Below, piece by piece: positions 1 through 7,901 of a stretch of DNA of 64,000 nt. The stretch's first letter is position 1. Each line of letters begins with the position of its first letter. The notes below the pieces were generated by a model, which was not told the DNA's origin, did not search any database, and was given only the letters and a program-made list of their open reading frames with translations. Source of the DNA: Streptomyces sp. NBC_01669. GTDB lineage: Bacteria > Actinomycetota > Actinomycetes > Streptomycetales > Streptomycetaceae. Both the position numbers and the translations under genes were made by a program. The DNA is taken from the NCBI RefSeq assembly GCF_026339735.1, contig NZ_JAPEQG010000002.1:310001-374000 (forward strand), written 5' to 3'.

Positions 1-9
1 CCATGCCCC

Positions 10-31
10 TTGTATCAACTGCTTGACACAA
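10..31. promoter_or_regulatory. GntR/YtrA-type operator, copy 1
   Basis: TTGTATCAA and TTGACACAA form a 9-bp inverted repeat (one mismatch) around a 4-bp spacer CTGC. The dyad is repeated 40 bp downstream in front of an operon that ends in a YtrA-subfamily GntR gene. YtrA-type regulators bind long GT...AC dyads upstream of their own operon, so autoregulation is the natural reading. The dyad is seen directly; the binding is inferred. Confidence 0.7.
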
Positions 32-49
32 GGGGCGGCGGGCGCCATC

Positions 50-71
50 TTGTACTAGCCGCTTGATACAA
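50..71. promoter_or_regulatory. GntR/YtrA-type operator, copy 2
   Basis: TTGTACTAG, spacer CCGC, TTGATACAA: the same architecture as the copy at 10-31, with the right half-site the better conserved one. Centre-to-centre spacing is 40 bp, close to four helical turns, which would place two dimers on the same DNA face. It lies 49 bp before the first start codon of the operon, where it could overlap the promoter. Confidence 0.7.
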
Positions 72-119
72 GAAGCGGCAAGGCACGTTGTATGCACGTC
101 AATTCCGGGGGAGTTCGTC

Positions 120-875
120 ATGCTCGCATTCGACGCAGAGTCGACCGCATCGGCAGCCGACCGATACCTGCGCTGGGCCGGTCTGCTCATCGGGGCCGTC
201 GCCGCCCGGGCGGTCGGGCACGGCTTGGACGCCGGCGAGGACGTCGGCATCCTCTACGCCATCCCGGTCTTCGGGCTGTGCGCGGTTGCCGGGGTGCTGG
301 CGGGGGACGCGCTCACAGCCCGCCCCCGAGGTGATGTCCGCACGGCGGGACTGACCCCGCGCCGGGTGCGCGACTACGTGCCTCCGCGCATGACGTTGCT
401 GCTTCTCGGCCAGGCCGGCGTGCTCGTCGTCCTCTTGGCCGTGGCAGCCGTGTTGGCCTCGCCTGACGACATGGGCCGCGCGGGCCGTATTCTGACCGTC
501 ACCTGCCCGGACGGAAGGACCGCCAGCACCGGCCCCTGGCCCGGCCTCTTCTACGGTCTGCCCGTCCTCGCCTCCTTCGCCGTCTCCACGGCCGGCTGTC
601 TGTGGTCCCTGACCAAGATCGCCCGCCGACCCGGCGACGAGAAAACCCGTCGCGACCGCGCGCTGGCCATCGTCGCCGCGTGGGGCCTGCTGGTCTCGGC
701 ACCTCTTCTTGGTGCCGCCTCCACGGCCTCCGGCGCCCTGATGGACATGACCTGTGACGGCACGGTTGGCCGGCTCGCCACCTGGGTGCTGTGGCCCACG
801 GCCCTGGCTGCCCTCGTCACCGTGGCGTGGTGCCTGTTCACTGTGATCTCGCCCAAGGCCCGGGTACGCCGGTGA
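120..875 (+). CDS. six-TM integral membrane protein, partner of a GntR regulator
   Basis: 251 residues. The ATG at 120 is chosen because GGGGGAG (107-113) lies 6 nt upstream; the longer reading from 63 would run through an operator. About six hydrophobic segments are visible, for example around residues 12-30, 42-62, 85-110, 145-170, 185-210 and 220-245. There is no ABC ATPase or recognised motif. The stop overlaps the GTG of the GntR gene (GTGA), so the two are translationally coupled. YtrA-type regulators usually control a membrane export system and this is probably the regulated membrane protein; substrate unknown. Confidence 0.75.
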   Translation: MLAFDAESTASAADRYLRWAGLLIGAVAARAVGHGLDAGEDVGILYAIPVFGLCAVAGVLAGDALTARPRGDVRTAGLTPRRVRDYVPPRMTLLLLGQAGVLVVLLAVAAVLASPDDMGRAGRILTVTCPDGRTASTGPWPGLFYGLPVLASFAVSTAGCLWSLTKIARRPGDEKTRRDRALAIVAAWGLLVSAPLLGAASTASGALMDMTCDGTVGRLATWVLWPTALAALVTVAWCLFTVISPKARVRR

Positions 876-1255
876 ACAGCCCCGCCATCCGCGTCGACAC
901 CTCCAGCCCCGTCCCGCCGTACGAACAGATCCGGGCCCAACTCGCCGCCCTGATCACCACGGGTCGCCTCCTGGAGCGCGAACGCCTGCCGACGGTGCGC
1001 CAACTGGCGGCCGACCTGGGCCTGGCGGCCGGAACGGTTGCACGGGCCTACCGCGAACTGGAGGCGGCGTCCCTCATCCATACACGCCGGGGCGCGGGGA
1101 CCCGTGTGGCTCCGCTTCCTTCGCGCGCCCCGGATCCCGACCCCACGAGGCTGGCGGAACTCGCTCGACAGTTCGTCACACATGCACGAACGCTTGGCGC
1201 GGAGGGGGACGCCGTGATGACCGCGGTACGGGAAGCGCTGGAGGAACTGCCATAG
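872..1255 (+). CDS. GntR family transcriptional regulator, YtrA subfamily
   Basis: 127 residues, the short length typical of YtrA-type GntR proteins, which have a winged helix-turn-helix and only a short C-terminal dimerisation tail. The N-terminal motif PPYEQIRAQLAALI is followed by LPTVRQLAADLGLAAGTVAR (the helix-turn-helix) and a wing ending in RRGAGTRV. The GTG start overlaps the upstream stop codon. Two matching dyads at 10-31 and 50-71 indicate that it represses its own two-gene operon. The ligand cannot be told from the sequence. Confidence 0.9.
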   Translation: MNSPAIRVDTSSPVPPYEQIRAQLAALITTGRLLERERLPTVRQLAADLGLAAGTVARAYRELEAASLIHTRRGAGTRVAPLPSRAPDPDPTRLAELARQFVTHARTLGAEGDAVMTAVREALEELP

Positions 1256-1544
1256 CCCCGCCATCAGCGCCCTGTGTGGGGACCTGCCTGTGGTGGTGGG
1301 CCTCTCGGGTGGCATTGGGGTGCTGGTGGGCGCGCGGTGCGGGCACCAGTACGGACACGGACGGGATACTCGTGGGCGTTCCTTCAGGGAGTCGACGTGC
1401 TCGACGGCGGCACGTGCTTCGGCGTCGTCAACATGTAATGGTGGAGTCGGGTATTGAAACTCTCGGAATGCCCCTGCTTGAAAGGGGCATAGGCTCCGAA
1501 AGCGCGGGGCTGGATCGGGCGCCTCGCTGCCTACGATGCGGTCC
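1256..1544. other. intergenic stretch, no gene seen
   Basis: No open frame here has recognisable protein features on either strand. A pair CGGAATGCCCC...GGGGCATAGGCTCCG near 1465-1500 could form a weak hairpin ahead of the truncated acetyltransferase. It is probably the spacer plus promoter of that broken gene. Confidence 0.5.
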
Positions 1545-1775
1545 ATGACGATCACGTATGAGTGGCGCGGTGATTTCGACAATGCCGCCGTCAACGCGCT
1601 CCACGCGGAGGCGTTCGGTCACGTTCAGGGGAAAATTGATTGGCAAACACGAGTGCAGCGTCACAGCCTCGGCTGGGTCTGCGCCCGAAGCGACGACAGA
1701 CTCGTAGGGTTTGTCAACGTCGCCTGGGACGGTGGCGTCCATGCCTTCGTTCTCGAAGACACCTCATACGGCTAA
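1545..1775 (+). pseudogene. truncated GNAT acetyltransferase
   Basis: 76 residues beginning MTITYEWRGDFDNAAVNALH and containing LGWVCARSDDRLVGFVNVAW, the first three strands of a GNAT fold. The reading stops right after HAFVLEDTSYG, before the acetyl-CoA binding motif A (R/QxxGxG/A) that every active GNAT needs. Intact relatives are about 130-145 residues, so the 3' half has been lost, probably in the rearrangement that left the inverted repeat at 1841-1908. Confidence 0.75.
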
Positions 1776-2178
1776 CACGGCAGCTGTAGATCGTGATCTG
1801 TAGCGTGTCGCCGCTGGTCAGCGGGATGGGTGGCGGCGGGCATGGGTACGGCCGCCGCGATCATGATCGTCTGTGACAACAGAGCAGGACGCGGCGGCCG
1901 TACCCATGAGGGCCGTGGCCGCGATGCCGAACCACTCGTGGTCGGCGACCGTACCTGTCGCTGGCCCGGAGGAAGCTGATGGCCGGCGCTGGGCGCCGCT
2001 GGACGCCCCGGATTCCACCAGGCCTGGTTGTCAGTGCTCGCTTCTATCGTGGCCCGCATGGTGACATTCGCGCCTGGCGACGGGGACCTGGGTTCGCGCA
2101 GATCAGCTACGTGATGATATGAGGATGGCGAACGGTCCTGGGGAAGACCCGGTCGCGCGTAAGGGGTGGGAGAACGTC
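1776..2178. other. intergenic stretch with a long inverted repeat
   Basis: No gene is recognised. The stretch contains the 19-bp perfect inverted repeat listed separately (1841-1908). It ends with GGGTGGGAG just before the ATG at 2179. Confidence 0.5.
1841..1908. repeat. perfect 19-bp inverted repeat, 30-nt loop
   Basis: The arm CATGGGTACGGCCGCCGCG (1841-1859) is exactly complementary to 1890-1908. The match stops abruptly on both outer sides. There is no T-run, so it is not a classic intrinsic terminator. It lies immediately downstream of the truncated acetyltransferase and may be a transposon scar or two facing ends of a deleted element. Confidence 0.7.
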
Positions 2179-3249
2179 ATGGGCAAGAATGGGGCGTCCA
2201 TACCGGACGAGGAGTGGGAGCGCTTCCTGCGGGAGGCCCAGGCCGGGACGCAGAGCGCGCCCGAGGAGCCCTCGGCGCGGGCCCGGATGGTCGGACGGCG
2301 TCTGCGGGAAGAGACCGGACCTCCTGAGGGATGGCGGACTCACCAACCGCCCCGGCGCAGACGGGGCAAGGCGTGGTACGTGGTCGGACTGCTGCTTGCG
2401 GTCGGGTTGTTGGTCGTGGCGTTGGATCCGGGGCGGGTCGTTGGATGGTTCGGGGACGGAGACGGAGACGGCGCAAGTGCGTCGCCCGCCACGGAGTCGG
2501 CACCTCAACTACCCACACCGGAGCAGCCGTTCAGGGGATCGCCGGCGGCGCGGTGGGAGGACGGGACGGCCGGGATCAGCGTGCCCGCGGCACGGTCGAC
2601 CGGTTGGATGACCAAGGGACAGGTCACACAGGCGCTCGATCAGAGCCTGAACTTCCTTACCGCGTCCAGTCTGGATCCTGATGTGCTGCGCGGGGAGCGG
2701 CCGAAAAAGGCGATCGCGTTGATCAATCCACACCAGCGCGATGTCCAGGACTACCTGTCGACCGCGTTCCGCGAGCCCAGTCAGGAAAATGACCCTCTGC
2801 TGCTGTTCAGCCGCTTCGCGCAGACGAAGGTGCAGTTGGTGGGGGGCGTGGTCAAGACGCAAGGATCGATCACGTTCCGCGAGGGCAAGCGTGGCTCGGT
2901 CGAGGTGACCAGTGATGTCACCTACGTCTACCCGGTCGTCCGCGCCGCGACGGGCAGCGACGAAGTCGCGCGCACCATCGTGCGCCGCGAGACGGTGATG
3001 AGCTGGGATGACCCGGCGAAGGTGATCACCGAGCCGGGGACGTTCTCCCTCGTCTCCTACAAGGTGGACGCCACCAACGGCGGCTGCGGCGACTTCACGG
3101 GCTACTTCACCCCCGAGTTCACCGCCGACCGTGCGGCAAAGGGTTCGGGAAACGGCCCCGAGGTGGACCCGTACGACCGGAACAAATCGATGGACGCGCG
3201 CATGCAAGAGGCCGGCGAAGCGGAGTGCGGAACCGCCACACGATCGTGA
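2179..3249 (+). CDS. membrane-anchored hypothetical protein
   Basis: 356 residues. The start at 2179 has GGGTGGGAG upstream; an ATG at 2119 lacks such a site. A charged cytoplasmic N-terminus (about 60 residues, rich in E and R) is followed by one hydrophobic segment AWYVVGLLLAVGLLVVAL and a large outer domain. Motifs such as DVTYVYPVVRA and ARTIVRRETVMSWDDP match a recurrent Streptomyces hypothetical family of one-TM proteins that I recognise only by pattern. No enzymatic motif is visible. Codon use is normal for the window, and no neighbour suggests a role. Confidence 0.75.
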   Translation: MGKNGASIPDEEWERFLREAQAGTQSAPEEPSARARMVGRRLREETGPPEGWRTHQPPRRRRGKAWYVVGLLLAVGLLVVALDPGRVVGWFGDGDGDGASASPATESAPQLPTPEQPFRGSPAARWEDGTAGISVPAARSTGWMTKGQVTQALDQSLNFLTASSLDPDVLRGERPKKAIALINPHQRDVQDYLSTAFREPSQENDPLLLFSRFAQTKVQLVGGVVKTQGSITFREGKRGSVEVTSDVTYVYPVVRAATGSDEVARTIVRRETVMSWDDPAKVITEPGTFSLVSYKVDATNGGCGDFTGYFTPEFTADRAAKGSGNGPEVDPYDRNKSMDARMQEAGEAECGTATRS

Positions 3250-3260
3250 CGGACAGAAAA

Positions 3261-3456
3261 TCAGTCGCTCAGATCCAGCAGGACGTTCGACGCCCTCGCA
3301 CGATCACCGGCCAGGTCGAACCCCTCGACCGCCCGAGTCGGAGGCAGGGTGTGGCTGATGACCGGGTCGACGTGCAAGCCCAAGGTCAGAAGCGACAGCG
3401 CGTCGTCGAATTCGCGGCCGAAGCGGAAGGTGCCCCGCACGGTCACGGCAGCTGCG
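3261..3456 (-). pseudogene. C-terminal fragment of a zinc-dependent alcohol dehydrogenase
   Basis: Reading leftward, TVRGTFRFGREFDDALSLL, then DPVISHTLP, then FDLAGDRARASNVLLDLSD are the last ~60 residues of MDR-type sorbitol/idonate dehydrogenases. Everything upstream (zinc ligands, Rossmann motif) is missing. The fragment is cut precisely where the 205-bp repeat element begins (3452), so that element marks the breakpoint. Confidence 0.7.
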
Positions 3457-3656
3457 ATCTCTCGTTTTCGTGTGAGTACGCGACCTGCGCCTATACAGCC
3501 CGGTGACAGTACCGACACCCCCGATCTCTCATCTCATGACAGTGGCAGCACGTCCGGCGAGCCCGACGTATGACTCACTGACCAGTACGTCCGGGCAACA
3601 CACGGGGAACCCACCACTGTCACACCATTCACTGACACGAAACCGAGAGATCGCAG
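3452..3656. mobile_element. 205-bp MITE-like element with 26-bp inverted repeats
   Basis: Positions 3452-3477 and the complement of 3631-3656 agree at 24 of 26 bases (core GCGATCTCTCG, then TTTCGTGT). There is no open frame of note between them. The left side abuts a dehydrogenase fragment and the right side a tpg fragment, so this short non-autonomous element, or its parent, joined two unrelated broken genes. No clear target duplication is visible. Confidence 0.6.
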
Positions 3657-4046
3657 TCAGGATGAGGGCCGCGTGGGAGGGCGACACGGCGACCATGAGG
3701 TCCCGTACCCGGGCGTCGTCCGAGGTCCCGTTCGCGGTGAAGCCGAAGGAGGCCCGGCAGGTGATGACCAGCCCGCCCGAGGAGGCCGCGTGCTACCTTG
3801 CCTGCGCTTTGACCTGCGGTTGCTACTCCGATTCGGGCTCCTTCACCAGAGCGGCCTGGAGGCGCTTCTGCGGCTTCTTGGAGGCCCGAGGTAGCGCTCC
3901 ACCGTCTTGCGAAAGACGCCCAGGCGTTCCGCCAGGGTCTTGGTGGAGCCCTTCTCCCGCGTGCGAAGGAATTTCATCTGGGCTCGCGCGGATTTCGGCG
4001 TGGGGCGGGTGAACAGGGCGCGCTCCGCGCGGGCGAGGCCGTCCAT
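3657..4046 (-). pseudogene. tpg: decayed telomere terminal protein gene (Tpg-like)
   Basis: The N-terminal part reads MDGLARAERALFTRPTPKSA, then AQMKFLRTREKGSTKTLAERLGV, then KTVERYL. This is the helix-turn-helix region of Tpg, the protein covalently bound to Streptomyces telomeres. Near 3893 the frame shifts; in the new frame RASKKPQKRLQAAL and, after stops, SSGGLVITCRASFGFTANGT continue the Tpg alignment until the mobile element at 3656. The gene therefore has a frameshift, at least two stop codons and a lost C-terminus. Tap, its usual partner, is not seen. The recognition is from memory of the family. Confidence 0.7.
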
Positions 4047-4403
4047 GATCTTGGCGCGCGTCCGGGCCGCCTGCAGTGCGTCATCAGTGAGCCTTTTCCA
4101 ACCTCCCACGTCACAAACAGCGCTCCCTGCCCCGCCGGCTACGGCGTGGCCGCCTCCCGCAGGCGTAGTTGAGGTGTCAGGGCTCGGCCAGGGTGAACGC
4201 GACCGGGGTACCCGGTGCGCCCCATCCGAAGCGGATGGCGTTTGGTCTTCAGCCCGCAAGGCGCCCTGTGCTTCTTCGCACACGCGACTCAGCTTTCGAA
4301 TCGACCAAGAAAAGGAACCTGGAATGGAGGGTGGCAGCACCGGGGGCCACGTTAGTGCGCTCGCGCACGCCCTTGCGCCGCGCGTTGTCCCGTTACGGGA
4401 TCA
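4047..4403. other. non-coding stretch
   Basis: No gene is seen between the tpg remnant and the broken DUF6069 gene. Frames are short and rich in R, P and S, as expected for noise in high-GC DNA. Confidence 0.45.
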
Positions 4404-4859
4404 TCAATCGGTCCGGGTGCGAAGGCTCCGCGCCAGGGTGGGGATCATCGCCGTCGCAGGGACGAGGTGTAGCCCGAGGAGGGCGGTGGTGGTGGCGGTG
4501 TTTGCCCCGGAGAGGAGGGGCGGGACCAACGAGATCGCGGTCAGCGACACTGCCGTTCATACGAATCGCTTGGCGGGGCGAGCGCTCCAACGAAGAAGAG
4601 CGACGGCAATGACGATGCCCACGACCGAGAAGAAGCCGGTCACCACGGCGAACCCGGACAACGGGATCGTCTCGCCACCATCGGGGACCTCGAAGTCGAC
4701 GCCAACGGCCTGGGCAAGCGCAGCAGCGAGGGTGGTGGCCACCATCGCTGCGAGCGTGGCAATGAAGCCGGTGCCGGCGAGCCTGCGGAGTCGGTGGGTG
4801 TGGCTGGCCTGGCCCGATGCCGGGCCTGCGACGACCCCGGTGTCATTCATGCTGTTCAT
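4404..4859 (-). pseudogene. DUF6069-like membrane protein with one nonsense codon
   Basis: From the ATG at 4859 (GGAGG 10 nt upstream) the protein runs through hydrophobic segments (GFIATLAAMVATTLAAALA, then GFAVVTGFFSVVGIVIAVAL) to RPAKRFV, where TGA (4557-4559) stops it at 100 residues. Reading through, the same frame gives TAVSLTAISLVPPLLSG and later LLGLHLVPATAMIPTLARSL, completing four membrane segments to a natural stop at 4404. A single CGA or TGG to TGA change explains the break. It is the third gene of the ECF operon and overlaps the second by 17 bp. Confidence 0.75.
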
Positions 4860-5151
4860 GTCGTTCCTCCATCATTCGGTAACTGGCGTACGGGTGTGTT
4901 GACTGGCATGTGACGGTCCTGGCCTTGGGGGTGACGATGCGCACCCTCGCCGTGCGACGGCCGGGGTTCCGCAGGGCGCGGACGCCGGTGCCGCGGAGCC
5001 AGAACCCGGCGCCGCGTCCGAGGACCGGCCCGGGCTCGCCGTCGCGCAGCTCCAGCTGCACCCGCCCGCAGGTGACGACGCCGAACGCGTCGCACCATTC
5101 CGCCGCGACCACCGCGACACGCGCGCCACCGCGCAGCGCGAGCGTCCACAC
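4843..5151 (-). CDS. small cupin-like protein in the ECF sigma operon
   Basis: 102 residues from a GTG at 5151, five bases after the sigma factor stop. The body is rich in beta-prone and glycine turns: VAVVAAEWCDAFGVV, then GRVQLELRDGEPGPVLGRG, then RNPGRRTARVRIVTP. This fits a single jelly-roll domain, but I cannot name the family. The C-terminus overlaps the DUF6069 start by 17 bp, so the three genes form one transcript. It could modulate the sigma factor or be a separate small-molecule binder. Confidence 0.6.
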   Translation of the reverse strand: MWTLALRGGARVAVVAAEWCDAFGVVTCGRVQLELRDGEPGPVLGRGAGFWLRGTGVRALRNPGRRTARVRIVTPKARTVTCQSTHPYASYRMMEERHEQHE

Positions 5152-5156
5152 CGGGA

Positions 5157-6170
5157 CTACTCCGTGCCGTCCGCCGGCAGGCGCTCCGGCAGCCCGAGCC
5201 GCGGGAACTGGTCGGCGTGGAAGATGACGATCTCGGTGATCACCCCGCCGGTGACGCGCAGGACATCGAGCGTCAACGGCAGGTAGGCACCCTCGCCCTC
5301 GTTCCAGAGGTAGAAGGCGACGGCGGGCTGCCGGTTCACCGACGTGGGGACGCCGCGCAGTCCCTGCATGCCCTCGAAGCCGTCCTCGACCCAGCCGGTC
5401 ACCACCGCGTCGCGGCCCAGGGACAGGCCCGGCGTGGGCGGCATCGAGCAGCGGACGTCGTCACGGAGCATGTCGGCGAGCCGGTCGACGTCCGTGGCCA
5501 CGCTGGCGTCGGTGAAGCGACGTACCAGCTCGCGCGTCCCGGAGTCCTCGGCGCCGCCGCTCCAGTCCTGCCGCTCGGCGGGCAGGTGCTCCCGCATGCC
5601 GGCGCGGGCCCGCTGCAGCGCGCTGTTGACGGAGTTGACGGAGCCGCCGAGGAGCTCCGCGACCTCCTTCGCCGGCCAGCCGAGCACGTCGCGCAGGATG
5701 AGTACGGCGCGCGGGCGCGGCGCGAGGTGCTGGACGGCGACGAGGTACGCCAGCTCGATCGTCTCCCGCGCGACGGCGACGGTCTCCGGCTCGTCCGCGT
5801 CTCCCGCGGGCAGCTCGTCGAGCAGCCGGTCCGGGTAGGGCTGCAGCCACAGCACCTCGCCGCCGGTCGCGGGCTCCGGGCGGCGTTTGGCGAGCAGGTC
5901 CAGGCAGGCGTTGGTGGCGATCCGGTACAGCCAGGCCCGGAACGTCGACCGCCCCTCGAAGGTCTCCCGCCGCCGCCAGGCACGGAGGAACGTCTCCTGC
6001 ACGGTGTCCTCGGCGTCCTCGAACGACCCAAGCATCCGGTAGCAGTGCACGTGCAGCTCCCGCCGGTACCGCTCCGCCAGCCCCGAGAACGCCGGCTCGT
6101 CGACCTCGCCCAGACCGCTCCCGCCCAGACCGCTCTCGCCCAGCTCCTCCAGCCGCGTGTCCGCACTCAT
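5157..6170 (-). CDS. ECF sigma factor with C-terminal SnoaL-like domain
   Basis: 337 residues from the ATG at 6170 (GGAAGGA upstream). Region 2 is clear (YRRELHVHCYRMLGSFEDAE, then DTVQETFLRAWRR), as is region 4 (LAPRPRAVLILRDVLGWPAK, then EVAELLGGSVNSVNSALQRA). An extra domain of about 125 residues (LVRRFTDASVATDVDRLADM onward) has the NTF2/SnoaL pattern seen in SigG/ECF41-like sigma factors, where it controls activity in place of a classic anti-sigma factor. It leads a three-gene operon whose last gene is broken. No zinc anti-sigma gene is adjacent. Confidence 0.9.
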   Translation of the reverse strand: MSADTRLEELGESGLGGSGLGEVDEPAFSGLAERYRRELHVHCYRMLGSFEDAEDTVQETFLRAWRRRETFEGRSTFRAWLYRIATNACLDLLAKRRPEPATGGEVLWLQPYPDRLLDELPAGDADEPETVAVARETIELAYLVAVQHLAPRPRAVLILRDVLGWPAKEVAELLGGSVNSVNSALQRARAGMREHLPAERQDWSGGAEDSGTRELVRRFTDASVATDVDRLADMLRDDVRCSMPPTPGLSLGRDAVVTGWVEDGFEGMQGLRGVPTSVNRQPAVAFYLWNEGEGAYLPLTLDVLRVTGGVITEIVIFHADQFPRLGLPERLPADGTE

Positions 6171-6240
6171 CACGTCATCCTTCCGTCTCGTCGTGTCCCG
6201 TCGTAGGTGTGACGGGTGCGGGCGCGACAACTCATCACCA

Positions 6241-6350
6241 GGGTCGGTCGGCATGGCTGGCTTGCGGGGATCTGACCGACGAGGAACGAGCTCGGCTGGA
6301 GCCGCTTCTGCCGGTGAGCAACCGACGTTGTGGCAGGTGGAGGGACACCG
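6241..6350 (+). pseudogene. IS5-type transposase N-terminal remnant
   Basis: DLTDEERARLEPLLPVSNRR followed by CGRWRD is the standard opening of IS5-family transposases. The reading then leaves the family and no DDE core follows. It sits between the ECF promoter and the relaxase C-terminus. Confidence 0.65.
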
Positions 6351-6423
6351 ATCTCGGAGCGCTTCACTCGCCCGCACAGGAGCGGGGGTGGCGTCGATCG
6401 CATCTTGCGGCCCTCTGGGCGGT

Positions 6424-7901
6424 TCACTGGCTTCGCCCGCCGGGTGCCTGGGCCGGGGCGGGAGGCAGCGGTTGCTGTGGTGCCGCCTGCGGGGTGTGCT
6501 CTTGCTGCCGTACAGGCGGCCTCTGTTGCGCTTCGGCGCGAGCGAGGGTGGTGCGGCGTGCGGCTTCGGCGCGGGCGCGGTGGTGGATCCGGTGGGCGGC
6601 GGGTGTGGTCGAACTGCGGGGCGATTTGGGGGCCCAGGCCGGGGTGAAGGTTTGGTTCGCGAGCGGCATCGGCTTGTCCGGGTTCGGCGGGTCGCCAGGG
6701 ATGCAGTGGTCGCGGATGGCGGCCGCGGTGATGGCGGTGTCGGTGTGGGGCGGGGCGGGGTGTCCGTGGAGGGTGCGGGTGAGGTAGCGGCGGGCTTCGG
6801 CGAGCAGGTGGCGGTGGCGGAAGCCGCCGCCGTGGTGGACCGAGACAACCGCGGTGATCTCCAGAGCTGCGGCCGCGACGTCCACGGCAGTGCGGACGGT
6901 GGTGCGGATCGCTGCGGCGGCGAGGCGGGCCAGGCGCAGGAGGTTGTCGACGACCTCCTCGCCGACACGGGCAATGGCGCCGTCCCGCCAGCGTTCCCGC
7001 AACGCGGGCAGGAAGGCGCGTGCCATCATCCGGTGCCGGATTTTGGTGGTGAGGGGCTGACGGGTGCGTTCCTGGTACTGGCCGGCGAGTTCTTTCAGGC
7101 GGCGCATGGTCGCGGTGTTGCGGGTGGCGGCCCAGTCGATGAGCTGCTGTCGATGAGCTGCTCGGGAATTCCCGCGAGTTCCATCACGGGCCGCTGTCCG
7201 GCGGTCGGGTAGCGGGGCACCGTCGCCAGATCGAGCGCGCGACAGATCTCCTCCAGGAGGCGTTGGTTGTAGAGCTCCGAGAGGGCGACGGCGTACTCGA
7301 GGAACGGGCGGGTGTGCAGAGTGCCCCACCGGTCGTCCTGGCGGCGGACCTTGACCGACAGCACCACGTGATCGTGGAGCAGCGGCTGACCGTCGCGGTT
7401 CTCGTAGTGGCGGAAGCGGGCGGAGATCACACCGGCACGGGCGCGTTGCACGGTGCTGTCGGCACCGACGCGTACCCACAGCAGGTCGGTCTCGGCGGTG
7501 GCCAGGACCTCGCCGGTGACGCGGGTCTGCAGGTCCTCGATGAGCTGCCGGACCGGCGGTGTGCCCAGCGCCCACAGGACCTGGACGCTGCCGGGCGGCC
7601 GGAACACGAGATCGGCCCCGGACCACTTCTGCACCCGGTACCCGAGCCGGGCCGCCCGGGCGGCTGCCGCGGGACTGTCGCCGGCGGCAAGACGGTCGGC
7701 AACGATGCGGTCCGCGTCCGGGTGGAGGCCTTCGCCGAACAGGTTCCGCATCTGCCCCTCGGTGACCCGCACCACGGGCAGCCGGTACCCGCACTTCCCA
7801 TCCCGCCCGGAACCGGCAGAGCTCCGGTGCCGCGAGAAGCCTGCACCCAAAGACCGGAGCCTGTACGGGGAATGATCCTGACTGATCGACCGTTCATCCA
7901 C
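6424..7901 (-). pseudogene. MobF/TrwC-type relaxase, 5'-truncated and frameshifted
   Basis: The frame ending at 7095 carries MRNLFGEGLHPDADRI, DLVFRPPGSVQVLWALG and ARFRHYENRDGQPLLHDHVV, the relaxase core including the histidine cluster. The first ~60 residues, with the nicking tyrosine, are absent. At 7135-7162 the 14-mer GTCGATGAGCTGCT occurs twice in tandem; removing one copy rejoins GIPEQLID to the other frame, DWAATRNTATMRRLKELAGQ, which continues to 6424. The gene once nicked a plasmid oriT for conjugation, but both defects make it inactive. Confidence 0.75.
7135..7162. repeat. 14-bp tandem duplication inside the relaxase gene
   Basis: Units 7135-7148 and 7149-7162 are identical (GTCGATGAGCTGCT). 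Because 14 is not a multiple of three, the duplication alone causes the relaxase frameshift. Confidence 0.9.

Noticed and set aside
5217..6206. Plus-strand frame of ~330 codons opposite the sigma factor
   Set aside because: Shadow of a clear ECF sigma gene; no family features.
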